From Bog-105 sp965277435 (GTDB lineage Bacteria > Acidobacteriota > Terriglobia > Bryobacterales > Bryobacteraceae), in contig OZ255821.1 of the NCBI GenBank assembly GCA_965277435.1, positions 6,200,001-6,264,000 of the forward strand: 64,000 bases of DNA, given 5' to 3'. Positions 52,905-61,725 of this stretch are shown in pieces. Each line of letters opens with the position of its first letter. Positions within the stretch are counted from its first letter, which is position 1. Under the pieces are notes generated by a model that saw only the letters and a list, made by a program, of their open reading frames with translations, had not been told where the DNA came from and searched no databases. The position numbers and the translations under genes were made by a program.

Positions 52905-53420
52905 TTATCGGGTCGACCGGTAAATCTCCAGGTAAACGTTCATTCCCTGCGGATCGCGGAATACCGTCTGCCCGGTAAACAAGCCGTCTGCAAGGCTATT
53001 GCCCAGTTCCGCCATCTCCAGTTCCGATCGATACTCCTGCGCCTGCTTGGCGCAATCCGGACACTCCCGAAACCGGCTGTTCAAAGAGACATTAGCCAGC
53101 AACAATCGTCCGCCGGGACGAAGCCGCGAAGCCGCAATGCGCACCACTTGTCTGGCCGCAACTAGCGGCAAGTCGCTCAGCAGCTCTGTCGAGTAAATGA
53201 GATCCCAACCGCTCTCCCCAGGTACGCCGCTCAGAGGCACTCCGTACTCCAGGCATTCCAGCCGCAAAATCGCTTGCGAGCGCCGCTCGGCATGCAGCGC
53301 GCTTATTTCCTTTGTGAAAAACTCCTGACGGTACCGTGCCGCGTCGCAGTAGCAGTGTCGTAGCGCCGCTCCCGGTCTGGCATGCGCCCGGTAATCCCCG
53401 ATTTGATAGACATTTTGCAT
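52905..53420 (-). CDS. Methyltransferase-like protein without motif I
   Basis: About 171 residues from MQNVYQIGDYR (ATG at 53420). The C-terminal half looks like a class I methyltransferase: DLIYSTELLSDLP, VVRIAASRLRPGGRLLLANVSL. The glycine-rich SAM motif expected near the N-terminus is absent, and DYRAHARPGAALRHCYCDAARY stands instead. Only 70 bases separate the start from the divergent glycosyltransferase, so no room for the missing part. Truncated or repurposed; low confidence in enzyme activity. Confidence 0.5.
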   Translation of the reverse strand: MQNVYQIGDYRAHARPGAALRHCYCDAARYRQEFFTKEISALHAERRSQAILRLECLEYGVPLSGVPGESGWDLIYSTELLSDLPLVAARQVVRIAASRLRPGGRLLLANVSLNSRFRECPDCAKQAQEYRSELEMAELGNSLADGLFTGQTVFRDPQGMNVYLEIYRSTR

Positions 53421-53507
53421 TGGCTTCACTGGCCTCATGCAAACTATCGGTAGCAGCCGCGCGCGACTTTAGGGATCGATTCCCGCAATCTTCGCGTCAG
53501 ACAAACG

Positions 53508-54578
53508 ATGCCTCCCGCCTTTCAGCCGAAGCTGATCGAAGTGCCTCCCTCGCCAGACCTCGCGGCCGCCGTCATCATCCCGGCCAAAAACGAATCGGCT
53601 TCCCTGCCCGCCGCTCTTCGCGCATTGCTCGGGCAAGTGGGCGCTCCGTCCTTCGAAGTGATCGTGTTAGTGAACAATTCAACCGATGACACGCTGGCGA
53701 TGGCTTTGGATTTTCAACACGCCCATCCCGAACTCGCCTTGCACATTCTTAATCGAAGCTTTGACGAACCGGACGCGCACATCGGACACGTTCGCCGTCT
53801 TCTTATGGAAGAAGGCTGCCATCGCCTCGGAAGCTCGACTGCCAGGCTAACAGCCATTCTTTCCACCGATTCGGACACGCGAGTCGCACCCGACTGGATT
53901 GCCCAAAACATGCGCGAAATCGAACGCGGCGTCGATGCCGTTGGTGGACTGATCACGTTCGATCCCCACGAACGCGCCTCTCTCTCGCCCCAGACGCGCC
54001 GCAGGCAGGATCTTGACGACCGTTACAAAACGTTGGTTGCCTGGCTCGAAGATGAGCTCGATCCCTTGCCACACGATCCCTGGCCCCGCCATTACCATCA
54101 CTTTGGCGCCAGCCTCGCCGTTACTCCCGAGGCTTACCGCGCCGTTGGTGGCTTGCCCCCGGAGCGCCAGTTGGAAGACCTCGCGTTCTTCCACGCCCTC
54201 CTGCGGCACGACAAGAAGTTCCGGCATAGCCCGCTCGTAACTGTTCAGACCTCCGCCCGACTGGATGGGCGCGCCCCGGTCGGTCTGGCCTGGCAGTTGC
54301 ACCACTGGAACGAAACCGGTGATCCCTGTGAACGGCTGCCGGTCGATTCCGTGACGTACCTCGAAGAATTGTTCCGGCAACGCCGCCTGTTTCGTGAGCA
54401 GTGGCGGCAAAAGGGCGGCTCAGCCGTGGAACCATTTTTCGGCGAAGCCTGGGAGCAACGCGCTTTCCTTCCGGCTCCCGATCAACAACCGATCGCTACG
54501 GTTATTGCTGAGCTGGAGAACCGGTTTGCCCGCGCTTCCGCAGCAGGTCGATCCGAAACTGTTCTCGCCGGGCGCTAG
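53508..54578 (+). CDS. Family 2 glycosyltransferase
   Basis: 356 residues. AAVIIPAKNESASLPAALRALLGQ is the GT2 start; the nucleotide-sugar/metal site is ILSTDSDTRVAPDWI (DxD); later HHFGASLAVTPEAYRAVGGLPPERQLEDLAF contains the acceptor-side acidic residues. No membrane helices, so cytosolic. Convergent with a NodS-like methyltransferase and an ACAD gene with which it probably forms a small biosynthetic set; the product is unknown. Confidence 0.85.
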   Translation: MPPAFQPKLIEVPPSPDLAAAVIIPAKNESASLPAALRALLGQVGAPSFEVIVLVNNSTDDTLAMALDFQHAHPELALHILNRSFDEPDAHIGHVRRLLMEEGCHRLGSSTARLTAILSTDSDTRVAPDWIAQNMREIERGVDAVGGLITFDPHERASLSPQTRRRQDLDDRYKTLVAWLEDELDPLPHDPWPRHYHHFGASLAVTPEAYRAVGGLPPERQLEDLAFFHALLRHDKKFRHSPLVTVQTSARLDGRAPVGLAWQLHHWNETGDPCERLPVDSVTYLEELFRQRRLFREQWRQKGGSAVEPFFGEAWEQRAFLPAPDQQPIATVIAELENRFARASAAGRSETVLAGR

Positions 54579-55101
54579 CCACTCTCGTCCACTCGTTACG
54601 CCCCAGGAAAAGCTCGTGAACCTCGTCGCCCGTCAACGGATAATCCGGCACAAAGGGTAGCCAGTGAACCAGCAGCAGTTCGCCTTTTTCTACGGTCTGC
54701 TGCGCTATACGGTCCGCCAGCCGAGCCAAGTCTGCCCGCACCAGATAGTAGCCCACTTCCGACAGAATCGTGAGCTCGAAGCTCCCTGCCGGATACTCGT
54801 CCGGAACCGCCATTCGAAAAAATTCCACGTTTCGCAGCTGCCTGCAACGAAGCCGCGCCTTCCCGAGCGCCTGCTCCGAAATATCAAGCGCCGTCAGATG
54901 CTCGCACCGCGCCGCCAGCATTTCGGTCTGCACGCCGATCGAACAGCCGATCTCGAGAGCGCGTCCGTAGCGGTCTCGATCGAGCGTCCCCAACGTCTCC
55001 TGGTATTTCGTTCGTTCGTATTCGCTCTCCGCAAAATTCCAAGGGTCTTCCAGCGCGGCATACACATCCTCGAAATATTTCCGCGACAGCGATTCCGCCA
55101 T
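54502..55101 (-). CDS. NodS-like SAM methyltransferase
   Basis: About 199 residues from the ATG at 55101. KYFEDVYAALEDPWNFAESEYERTKYQETLGTL is the NodS-type N-terminus; GRALEIGCSIGVQTEMLA is SAM motif I; LTALDISEQALGKAR is motif II; PAGSFELTILSEVGYYL is the catalytic strand. It starts 1 base after the ACAD stop, so the two are cotranscribed. Its 3' end overlaps the opposing glycosyltransferase by 77 bases. Confidence 0.9.
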   Translation of the reverse strand: MAESLSRKYFEDVYAALEDPWNFAESEYERTKYQETLGTLDRDRYGRALEIGCSIGVQTEMLAARCEHLTALDISEQALGKARLRCRQLRNVEFFRMAVPDEYPAGSFELTILSEVGYYLVRADLARLADRIAQQTVEKGELLLVHWLPFVPDYPLTGDEVHELFLGRNEWTRVASARREQFRIDLLRKRGQTGSPAQQ

Positions 55102-55102
55102 C

Positions 55103-56197
55103 TCACACCCGATCGAAAGCGGCACGCCCGATCGACGTGATCGCATTGTCGTGCCCCGCTTGCCGCAGATACATCTGCAGATCGCGCAGCATTCTGCCAA
55201 ACGGCTGCCGCCCCTGCAAACCGCGCGCCCCGATACTGACCTCTACCAGCTCCATCACCTTGGTACAGATTTCATTAGTCGCCACCCGCATCATGCGTGC
55301 CTGATTTTTCACGTCGGATCCGTCTGCCTCGAGCCATCGCGCAGCCTGTTCCATCCATTGCCGCCCGCTCTCGATCGCTACCGCCATCGTGCCCATGCGA
55401 TGCAGCTGATGTGGATCGCTGTCGTAATGTACCCCGCGCAGATAGTCGCGGCAAAAATCGAACAACGCCTCGGCCCCGCCCAACTGCACCGCCGAAAACC
55501 GAAACGCGCCGCCCGTAAAAAGCGGTTCCGCGTAATACTGGTCGGGCTTGCCGATCAAAGCCTCCGGTCCGATCTCGATACCCGTAAAATCCACCGTGAA
55601 ACTGTCCGACCCTTCCATGCCCATCGGATGCCACGAATCAAAATCAATCGCGTAGTCTGCCTGATCGAGAGGCACAATGAACATCTGCCAACCCTGTTCC
55701 GAAGCACCCGTCACGAGGGCGCGCTGAATGCTTCCGGCACCCGAAGCAAATGTCTTACCCCCCGATATTCGATACGAACCGTCGCCCTGCCGTGTAAACG
55801 TGGGCTGACCCGCTGGACCTGTATTCCAGACCCCGAAAACCGTGCCCTGCTCGAGAACGTCGCGCGCCACCCTCGCCATCTGCTCGTCCGAACCGTATTC
55901 GTGGACCAGCAGCAGCGCATTCACATGCCCTTCAAACAGTCGCCCCACTACCTGGTTCCCGCGGCCCAAACTATGGAGCAGCAAAAGCAGGTCGCGCTGC
56001 AGTCCCTGGTCGACCCCAAACCCTAGTCCGCCAAACGATTGAGGCAAAGCCGCCGCCAGCGCTCCACAGTCCGCAAGTTCTCTGAATTCTTTGCTGGGAA
56101 ATGTCGCGGCCGGTTCCCGCAATCGTTCCTGAAACCGCGGCACCAAGGTGGCAACAGCCTCGGTCAAAACGCTAGCCGTCAGGGGAGCAGCGATCAC
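55103..56197 (-). CDS. Acyl-CoA-dehydrogenase-like flavoprotein
   Basis: 364 residues. The N-terminal helical part contains ELADCGALAAALPQSFGGLGFGVDQ; the middle beta region GVWNTGPAGQPTFTRQGDGSYRISGGKTFASGAG is where FAD and substrate bind in this family; the C-terminal helix bundle contains VSIGARGLQGRQPFGRMLRDLQMYLRQ. It pairs with a downstream methyltransferase and a nearby glycosyltransferase, a combination seen in other bacteria as a small modification cluster. Substrate unknown; not obviously beta-oxidation. Confidence 0.85.
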   Translation of the reverse strand: MIAAPLTASVLTEAVATLVPRFQERLREPAATFPSKEFRELADCGALAAALPQSFGGLGFGVDQGLQRDLLLLLHSLGRGNQVVGRLFEGHVNALLLVHEYGSDEQMARVARDVLEQGTVFGVWNTGPAGQPTFTRQGDGSYRISGGKTFASGAGSIQRALVTGASEQGWQMFIVPLDQADYAIDFDSWHPMGMEGSDSFTVDFTGIEIGPEALIGKPDQYYAEPLFTGGAFRFSAVQLGGAEALFDFCRDYLRGVHYDSDPHQLHRMGTMAVAIESGRQWMEQAARWLEADGSDVKNQARMMRVATNEICTKVMELVEVSIGARGLQGRQPFGRMLRDLQMYLRQAGHDNAITSIGRAAFDRV

Positions 56198-56406
56198 TCT
56201 TCAGTGTACGGTGACAAAAATCGAAGAAAAACTTGTCTCCCTGAAATCAAGCATTTACGCCCGATAATCGACCCCACAGCGCATTCCCCGCCGGTAGCTT
56301 CGTGTGCGAAAGGGACTTCAACGCACATGCACACACCAGTGATCATCGACTTCATCCACCACGCTCTCCGGCTCATCCTCGGCGCGTAAGCGGGTTCGGA
56401 TTCACC

Positions 56407-56432
56407 TCGGGGGCGGGTTGCTCAATCGCGCC
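56407..56432. terminator. GC-rich hairpin after the histidine kinase gene
   Basis: Inverted repeat GGGGGCG...CGCCCCC with an 11-base loop, 5 bases from the kinase stop. There is no T tract on either strand, so it may be a Rho-dependent or attenuating hairpin rather than an intrinsic terminator. The remaining 56198-56406 holds no recognised gene. Confidence 0.45.
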
Positions 56433-56436
56433 CCCG

Positions 56437-57879
56437 TTATCGAACTTGCGGAACAGCCTCTTGCGTTTCAGCCTGCGCCGCATCGCGCGCCACTTCCAAA
56501 CTTACCGGCAAGCTGAAATAAAACGTCGACCCCACACCTTCCTCCGACCTCGCCCACATCCGCCCGCCATGCCGCTCCACAATCTTGCGCGAAATCGATA
56601 GACCCATCCCGGTACCCTCCACTTCGCGGCCATGCAAACGCTGGAACAGTCCGAAAATGCGCTCCGCAAACTCCGGGTTAAAGCCGCGCCCGTTATCCTG
56701 CACCGAAAACACCCAGTTACTTGCTTCCTTGCACGCTTCCAGGCGAATCTGCGGCGTCACTTCCCGCCGGTACTTAATCGCGTTCGACAGCAGATTCTGT
56801 AGCACCTGCGAAAATTGCACCGCATCCACCACCAGCGCCGGCAACGGCCCGTGCTCGATTGATGTATTCGTCTCCCGGATCAATGCCTGCAGCCCGATCT
56901 CAGCCTCGCCTAGCAATCCCCCAAAAGGCACTTGAGCTGTCGGTTGTCCGGACTTTCGCAAGCGCACCAAAGCCAGCAGCCCGTTGATCAAATCAGTCAT
57001 ACGCCGCGAAGAACTGATGATGTAGCCGATAAATTCGTCTGCATCGGCATCCAGCCGCCCCTGGTAGCGCATCGCCAGTAGTTGCGAAAAGCTGGTGATC
57101 GTGCGCAGCGGCTCCTGCAAATCGTGGCTTGCAACATAGGCGAATTGCTGCAGCTCTTCGTTGGCCTGCGTCAAGTCGAGCGTCCGTTCCTTAATCCGCG
57201 TCTCCAGGTGAGTATTCGCAGCCTTCAATTCTTCCGTTACCGCATCCCGCTCGTGCAGGTACTTCAGCAGAACTTTATACAGCCAGAAAATGATGCCGAT
57301 CATCAGCAGCGATCCGGCCGAAAAGAAAAGAAAACTCCATTTCGAGAAGGCATGCTGCGTATTGAGTATCGCCAGCTCTTCCCGATCCAGTTCATTTAGG
57401 AGCGCCCGCACTTCGCTGCGAATCTCGTCCATCGTGTCCTGCGACTTCGTAATCTGTTTCGCGAACTCAGCGCTCGACAGCACTCCGCGCCTGCGCAGCT
57501 CGACCCCCTTGAATGCCCACGCAAACCGCAGCTGCACCAGTTTGATTACATGCTCTACGCGCGGACCGTAACGCGGCTGCTCCCGTGATTCCGCGCGCCC
57601 CTGCCGGATCCACGCGCCGAGCGTGCTTTGCGTTTGTAGCAGGGGCGTCAGGTAGCGGTCCTCGCCCGTCAAATAATAGCCGCGCTCCCCCGATTCCGCA
57701 TCTCGCGCATGGGCCCGCAATTGTGTCAGGCAGCCCGAAAGTTTTTCCACCTGCAACAAATGCGCTTCCCGCTGGTCCGCTGCTTCATTCACAAAGAAGA
57801 AGACCAGGCTAAAGGCCAAAGGTATAGAAAACAGAGCAGCCAAACGACGCCTTGTTTTCCTGGGAACGGGCGAACTCAT
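56437..57879 (-). CDS. Sensor histidine kinase with CHASE3-like input
   Basis: About 480 residues from the ATG at 57879; a GTG at 57900 is also in frame. Order: membrane helix (LAALFSIPLAFSLVFFFV), CHASE3-type periplasmic domain (AHARDAESGERGYYLTGEDRYL), second helix (FLFFSAGSLLMIGIIFWLY), coiled coil (ELKAANTHLETRIKERTLDLTQANEELQQ), HisKA with ASHDLQEPLRTI (phospho-His), then HATPase with NLLSNAIKYR, DNGRGFNPEF and GTGMGLSISRKIVERHGG. This is the bacteriophytochrome/WalK-like orphan kinase layout. No response regulator adjoins it. Confidence 0.93.
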   Translation of the reverse strand: MSSPVPRKTRRRLAALFSIPLAFSLVFFFVNEAADQREAHLLQVEKLSGCLTQLRAHARDAESGERGYYLTGEDRYLTPLLQTQSTLGAWIRQGRAESREQPRYGPRVEHVIKLVQLRFAWAFKGVELRRRGVLSSAEFAKQITKSQDTMDEIRSEVRALLNELDREELAILNTQHAFSKWSFLFFSAGSLLMIGIIFWLYKVLLKYLHERDAVTEELKAANTHLETRIKERTLDLTQANEELQQFAYVASHDLQEPLRTITSFSQLLAMRYQGRLDADADEFIGYIISSSRRMTDLINGLLALVRLRKSGQPTAQVPFGGLLGEAEIGLQALIRETNTSIEHGPLPALVVDAVQFSQVLQNLLSNAIKYRREVTPQIRLEACKEASNWVFSVQDNGRGFNPEFAERIFGLFQRLHGREVEGTGMGLSISRKIVERHGGRMWARSEEGVGSTFYFSLPVSLEVARDAAQAETQEAVPQVR

Positions 57880-57991
57880 TCGGAACCCGATTTCTATCAC
57901 GAATGGAGGTGAATGTCACTCCCTGCTAAACTGAAGCCAAATTCGCATGCTCTCCGACCTGTGTGTGGTGTGTTGAGTATGTGCCTCTCGC

Positions 57992-58942
57992 ATGGCCATT
58001 CAGACGCTTTTCGGTTCCGTCCCCACTGAACCAGATCTTCTCGACCGCCTGAAAGCCGGCATTCAGAAAACGCGTTCTGGCCTGGTCGACCGGCTCGAAG
58101 ATGTCATCTCGGGCAAAAAGGAAATTGACGCCGACCTGCTCGAGGAACTCGAATACACCTTGATCACCGCCGATCTGGGTGTCCGTACCGTCCAGGAAAT
58201 CATCGATCGCCTCCACGAGCGTGTCGACCGCAAACTCACCGCCGACCATACCGAAATTCGCAACCTTATCCGCGAGCATCTGCTTGAAGTTCTCCGCGCG
58301 TCTGAGTCGCCCGTTCACGTGGTACGCACCGCGCCCGCAGTCGTCATGTTGGTCGGCATCAACGGCGCCGGCAAAACCACGACCATCGGCAAACTAGCTC
58401 ACCGCTTTCTGGGCGAAGGCCGTAAAGTGCTCTTGTGCGCGGCCGATACCTTTCGCGCCGCCGCTATCGAGCAACTTGAAGTCTGGGCCGAACGCGCGAA
58501 AGTCGATCTCATCCGCCAGAAAACCGGCGCAGATCCCAGTGCGGTCGTTTTTGATGCTCTGCAAGCGGCCAAAGCGCGCGCTGCCGATTACGTGATCATC
58601 GATACCGCGGGCCGGCTTCATACGAAAGAGAATTTGATGGCGGAGCTCGACAAAATGCGCCGCACCTGCCAGCGCGTTGTACCTGGTTCCCCGCATGAAG
58701 TCTGGCTCGTGATGGACGCCACCACCGGCCAGAACGGTCTTGAGCAGGCCCGCAAATTCACCGAATCGGCCGGCATCACCGGCATCGTTCTCACTAAGCT
58801 CGATGGCACGGCCAAAGGAGGCGTTGTCGTCGCCATTGCGCGCGACCTGAATCTGCCGATCCGCTTCGTCGGCGTCGGCGAAAAGCTCGACGATCTGCTG
58901 CCTTTCGAACCTGATAAGTTCGTCGCATCGCTCTTCGATTAA
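57992..58942 (+). CDS. ftsY: Signal recognition particle receptor FtsY
   Basis: 316 residues. Short N domain, then the SRP GTPase: LVGINGAGKTTTIGKLA (P loop), ADTFRAAAIEQLEVWAER, DTAGRLHTKENLMAELDKM and VLTKLDGTAKGGVVVAIARD, GVGEKLDDLLPF at the end. No long acidic A domain, as in many non-enteric FtsY. It docks SRP-ribosome complexes to the membrane. It precedes ribD by 15 bases. Confidence 0.96.
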   Translation: MAIQTLFGSVPTEPDLLDRLKAGIQKTRSGLVDRLEDVISGKKEIDADLLEELEYTLITADLGVRTVQEIIDRLHERVDRKLTADHTEIRNLIREHLLEVLRASESPVHVVRTAPAVVMLVGINGAGKTTTIGKLAHRFLGEGRKVLLCAADTFRAAAIEQLEVWAERAKVDLIRQKTGADPSAVVFDALQAAKARAADYVIIDTAGRLHTKENLMAELDKMRRTCQRVVPGSPHEVWLVMDATTGQNGLEQARKFTESAGITGIVLTKLDGTAKGGVVVAIARDLNLPIRFVGVGEKLDDLLPFEPDKFVASLFD

Positions 58943-58957
58943 GTCCGCTTGGAGTCC

Positions 58958-60061
58958 ATGAACCCCCATCTGCAGGAAGCGCTCGCGTTGGCCGAAAAAG
59001 GGCGTGGACAAACCAGTCCTAATCCTGCGGTCGGCGCGCTTCTGGTCCGCGATGGAGCGGTCGTTGGACGCGGCTTTCATACCTGGGCCGGAATCGATCA
59101 CGCCGAAATCGTCGCCTTGCGCGAAGCCGGGGAATCCGCTCGCGGCGCAACTCTTTACGTCACACTCGAACCATGCTCGCACCGGGGACGTACCGGGCCC
59201 TGTACTAGCGCGCTGATTGCTGCCGGCGTCGCCCACGTGGTCGCCGCCATGCAGGATCCCAATCCCCAAGTCTCAGGGAAGGGCTTCGAACTCTTGCGAC
59301 AGGCCGGCATCGACGTGACACTCGATCCATCCGCCTCCTGCGCCGCCGAACAGTTGAATGAACCATTCATTCACTTCATGCGGACCGGACGTCCCCTCGT
59401 CACCGTGAAAGCCGCCCTCACGCTCGATGGCAAGATCGCCGCGCCCCAGGACAACATAGGTTGGATCACCAGCGAAATTGCCCGCCGCGACGTTCAGCAG
59501 GTCCGCCATTTCTCCGACGCCATACTCACCGGCCTTGGCACAGTCCTCGAAGACGATTGCCTTTTAACCGATCGCTCCGGCCTGCCCCGCAGCCGTCCGC
59601 TCCTTCGCATCATCCTCGATTCCCAACTCCGCGTTCCCCTGCAATCCAAAATCATCACCAGCGCCCGGGACGACGTCCTGGTGGTCTGCGCCTCCACCGC
59701 CCGCGCCGATCGTCGCAAAGCCCTTGAATGTGCCGGCATCGAAGTGCTCATCGCCGATGGAGTCGCTGGCCGCACCGATCCTCGGAAGGTCCTCGACCAC
59801 CTTGCCGCCGAGCGATACCGCTCGCTCATGGTCGAAGCCGGCAGCCACGTCAACTGGACCATGCTCGATGGCCAGATCGCCGACAAAGTCCTCTTCTATT
59901 ACGCCCCAAAAATTCTCGGCGGCTTGAAAAGCCTACCTGTCGCAGGCGGCACCGGACGCATGCGCCGCGCCGACGCCATGCTCCTCGATCGCCTCACCGT
60001 CCATCCCATTTCTCCCAACGAATTCGCCGTCGAAGCCTATCTCGTCAAGGACAAGCCCTGA
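58958..60061 (+). CDS. ribD: Bifunctional riboflavin deaminase/reductase
   Basis: 367 residues from the ATG at 58958, which has GGAG 5 bases before it. Deaminase domain: GRGQTSPNPAVGALLVRDG, HAEIVALREAG and the zinc site TLEPCSHRGRTGPC. Reductase domain: VTVKAALTLDGKIAA and a MVEAGSHVNWTMLDG segment. Catalyses the second and third steps of riboflavin synthesis. Its stop overlaps the ribE start. Confidence 0.95.
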   Translation: MNPHLQEALALAEKGRGQTSPNPAVGALLVRDGAVVGRGFHTWAGIDHAEIVALREAGESARGATLYVTLEPCSHRGRTGPCTSALIAAGVAHVVAAMQDPNPQVSGKGFELLRQAGIDVTLDPSASCAAEQLNEPFIHFMRTGRPLVTVKAALTLDGKIAAPQDNIGWITSEIARRDVQQVRHFSDAILTGLGTVLEDDCLLTDRSGLPRSRPLLRIILDSQLRVPLQSKIITSARDDVLVVCASTARADRRKALECAGIEVLIADGVAGRTDPRKVLDHLAAERYRSLMVEAGSHVNWTMLDGQIADKVLFYYAPKILGGLKSLPVAGGTGRMRRADAMLLDRLTVHPISPNEFAVEAYLVKDKP

Positions 60062-60675
60062 TGTTTACCGGCATCATTGAAGAACTCGGTCATGTCCTGT
60101 CGCTCTACAACGGCCACTCGGGAGGACGTCTTACCATCGCCGCCTCCTCCGTCCTCGCCGACTCGACCATCGGCGCCAGTATCGCCGTGAATGGGACTTG
60201 TCTGACTGCCATCGAGATCAGTAGTGATAAGTGGGCCGCCGATCTCGCCCCGGAAACTCTGGATCGCACCAACCTGTCTGATCTGCGAACCGGCGACCCG
60301 GTCAACCTCGAACGGCCCTTGCGCGCGAACAGCCGCCTCGACGGCCACTTCGTACTAGGTCACGTAGATGGCATCGCAACCGTGGAATCGCTCGCATCCC
60401 TCGGCGATGACAACTGGTGGCTGCAGATTCGTGTCCCCCCGTCGCTCGCCCGTTACATAGTCAGTAAGGGCTCTCTCGCCGTCGACGGCATCAGCCTGAC
60501 CGTCGCCCGCGTTGAAGAGTACCTGGTCAGTTTCACCGTTATTCCGCACACCTACCAGCACACGGCGTTGCACGCCCGCCGCCCCGGCGCCCGCGTGAAC
60601 ATCGAAGTAGATATTCTCGCCAAACACTTGGAAAAACTTACCGCTTACGGCCCATCAAAAGTACCGGCACCGTGA
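60061..60675 (+). CDS. ribE: Riboflavin synthase alpha chain
   Basis: 204 residues from the ATG at 60061 (MFTGIIEELGHVLSL). Two homologous lumazine-binding barrels: SIAVNGTCLTAIEI with LAPETLDRTNL, and SLAVDGISLTVARVEE with VIPHTYQHTAL. Makes riboflavin from two lumazines. The start overlaps the ribD stop by one base and its own stop overlaps the next gene as GTGA. Confidence 0.95.
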   Translation: MFTGIIEELGHVLSLYNGHSGGRLTIAASSVLADSTIGASIAVNGTCLTAIEISSDKWAADLAPETLDRTNLSDLRTGDPVNLERPLRANSRLDGHFVLGHVDGIATVESLASLGDDNWWLQIRVPPSLARYIVSKGSLAVDGISLTVARVEEYLVSFTVIPHTYQHTALHARRPGARVNIEVDILAKHLEKLTAYGPSKVPAP

Positions 60676-60962
60676 AAACATTGCACTCAGACAATGGTTT
60701 GGCAGTACCGGAACCATCCACCTGCGAATTTCGCCGCAGCGCCCGCACTGCCCTTATGAGAGCTATGAATCAACTCATCCACGAAGAACTCACCATCGCC
60801 GACATCAAGGTCTTAGCTGCCTCGATCTACGAACCGCAGGCACGCCTCTGGACGAATAATAAGTGGTGCTGCCCCCAGTGCCAGCACATGAACGACCGCG
60901 CCACTCCACACTGCGCCTGCGGCATCACGCGCGACGGCTTGCCGGAATTCTGCGAACGGTAA
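60672..60962 (+). CDS. Small zinc-ribbon-like protein of unknown function
   Basis: 96 residues from a GTG overlapping the ribE stop, so translation is likely coupled. The C-terminal part has WCCPQCQHMNDRATPHCACG, a pair of Cys groups (CCPQC and CAC) fit for one zinc. The N-terminal half is helical and has no known match. It follows two riboflavin genes, but I see no evidence it acts in that pathway. Confidence 0.6.
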   Translation: MKTLHSDNGLAVPEPSTCEFRRSARTALMRAMNQLIHEELTIADIKVLAASIYEPQARLWTNNKWCCPQCQHMNDRATPHCACGITRDGLPEFCER

Positions 60963-60998
60963 AACGCGAGAATAAACGATAATAAACGTAGGTTCTGA

Positions 60999-61250
60999 AT
61001 GAGCGAGCAAGTCAACAGCATTCGAGTAGACGGTCTAATCTGGGATGCTCTTGATCGTGCCGCTAAGAGCAATGGAAAAACGATCGAAGAGGTAGCGGCA
61101 GAGGCAATTACGGCATTTCTGAATGGCCAATCATGGCGTGACCTTGTCGCATTTGGCCAGCAGAATGGCCGTGAGAGCGGCAAGCGAGCCGAGGACATTC
61201 CTGAGATTGTCGACGAGTGGCGGCGTGAGCAAGTTAAGACTAGCCGCTAG
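60999..61250 (+). CDS. Putative antitoxin of PIN-type module
   Basis: 83 residues: MSEQVNSIRVDGLIWDALDRAAKSNGKTIEEVAAEAITAFLNGQSW is a short strand and two helices, resembling a ribbon-helix-helix DNA-binding domain; the tail (EDIPEIVDEWRREQVKTSR) would bind the toxin. It precedes a PIN-domain toxin by 18 bases, as VapB does. Antitoxin role is inferred. Confidence 0.8.
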   Translation: MSEQVNSIRVDGLIWDALDRAAKSNGKTIEEVAAEAITAFLNGQSWRDLVAFGQQNGRESGKRAEDIPEIVDEWRREQVKTSR

Positions 61251-61268
61251 CTACTGAGCCGTTTTGCT

Positions 61269-61679
61269 TTGCTGACGCGCGCCACTCTAGATTCGAACAT
61301 TTACATTTCAGCCTTGGAGTTCGGCGGGAAGCCGCTACAAATCCTGGAACTTGCGCGCGAGCGGAAATTCCAAGCCATGATTAGCGACGCGATCGTCGAT
61401 GAGATTTGCGGCGTATTCCGAGACAAGTTTCGCTGGCCCGAAAAGAGGATAGCGAGTGCCAGGGTCGACATCGCAAAGATGTGTACTCGTGTGAACGTGT
61501 CTCAAACGTTGACCGTCGTCAAGAATGATCCGGACGATAATCGGATCATTGAATGTGCAGTCGCTTGCGAGTCTGATTACCTCGTGACGGGCGATAAACA
61601 CCTACTCGTCCTTGGCAGCCATCAAGGAACTGCCATCGTAAACCCTGCTACGTTCTTGCGGATTTTTCAACTCGCCTAA
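61269..61679 (+). CDS. PIN-domain toxin (VapC-like, COG1569/TIGR00305 type)
   Basis: 136 residues, starting at TTG. RATLDSNIYISALEFGG has the first PIN Asp, AMISDAIVDEICGVFRDKF the Glu, NDPDDNRIIECAVACESDYLVTGDKHLLVL the later Asp residues. PIN toxins of this group are RNases. Pairs with the antitoxin just upstream. Third toxin-antitoxin module in the window. Confidence 0.9.
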   Translation: MLTRATLDSNIYISALEFGGKPLQILELARERKFQAMISDAIVDEICGVFRDKFRWPEKRIASARVDIAKMCTRVNVSQTLTVVKNDPDDNRIIECAVACESDYLVTGDKHLLVLGSHQGTAIVNPATFLRIFQLA

Positions 61680-61725
61680 GTCTTCTGGCAGACCGCCTAC
61701 AACGCACGGCATATCATGATCGGAG

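Noticed and set aside
59728..60675. Plus-strand frame starting inside ribD in the ribE frame
   Set aside because: Its first 110 residues are an Arg/Pro-rich shadow of ribD; the true ribE start is the ATG at 60061.
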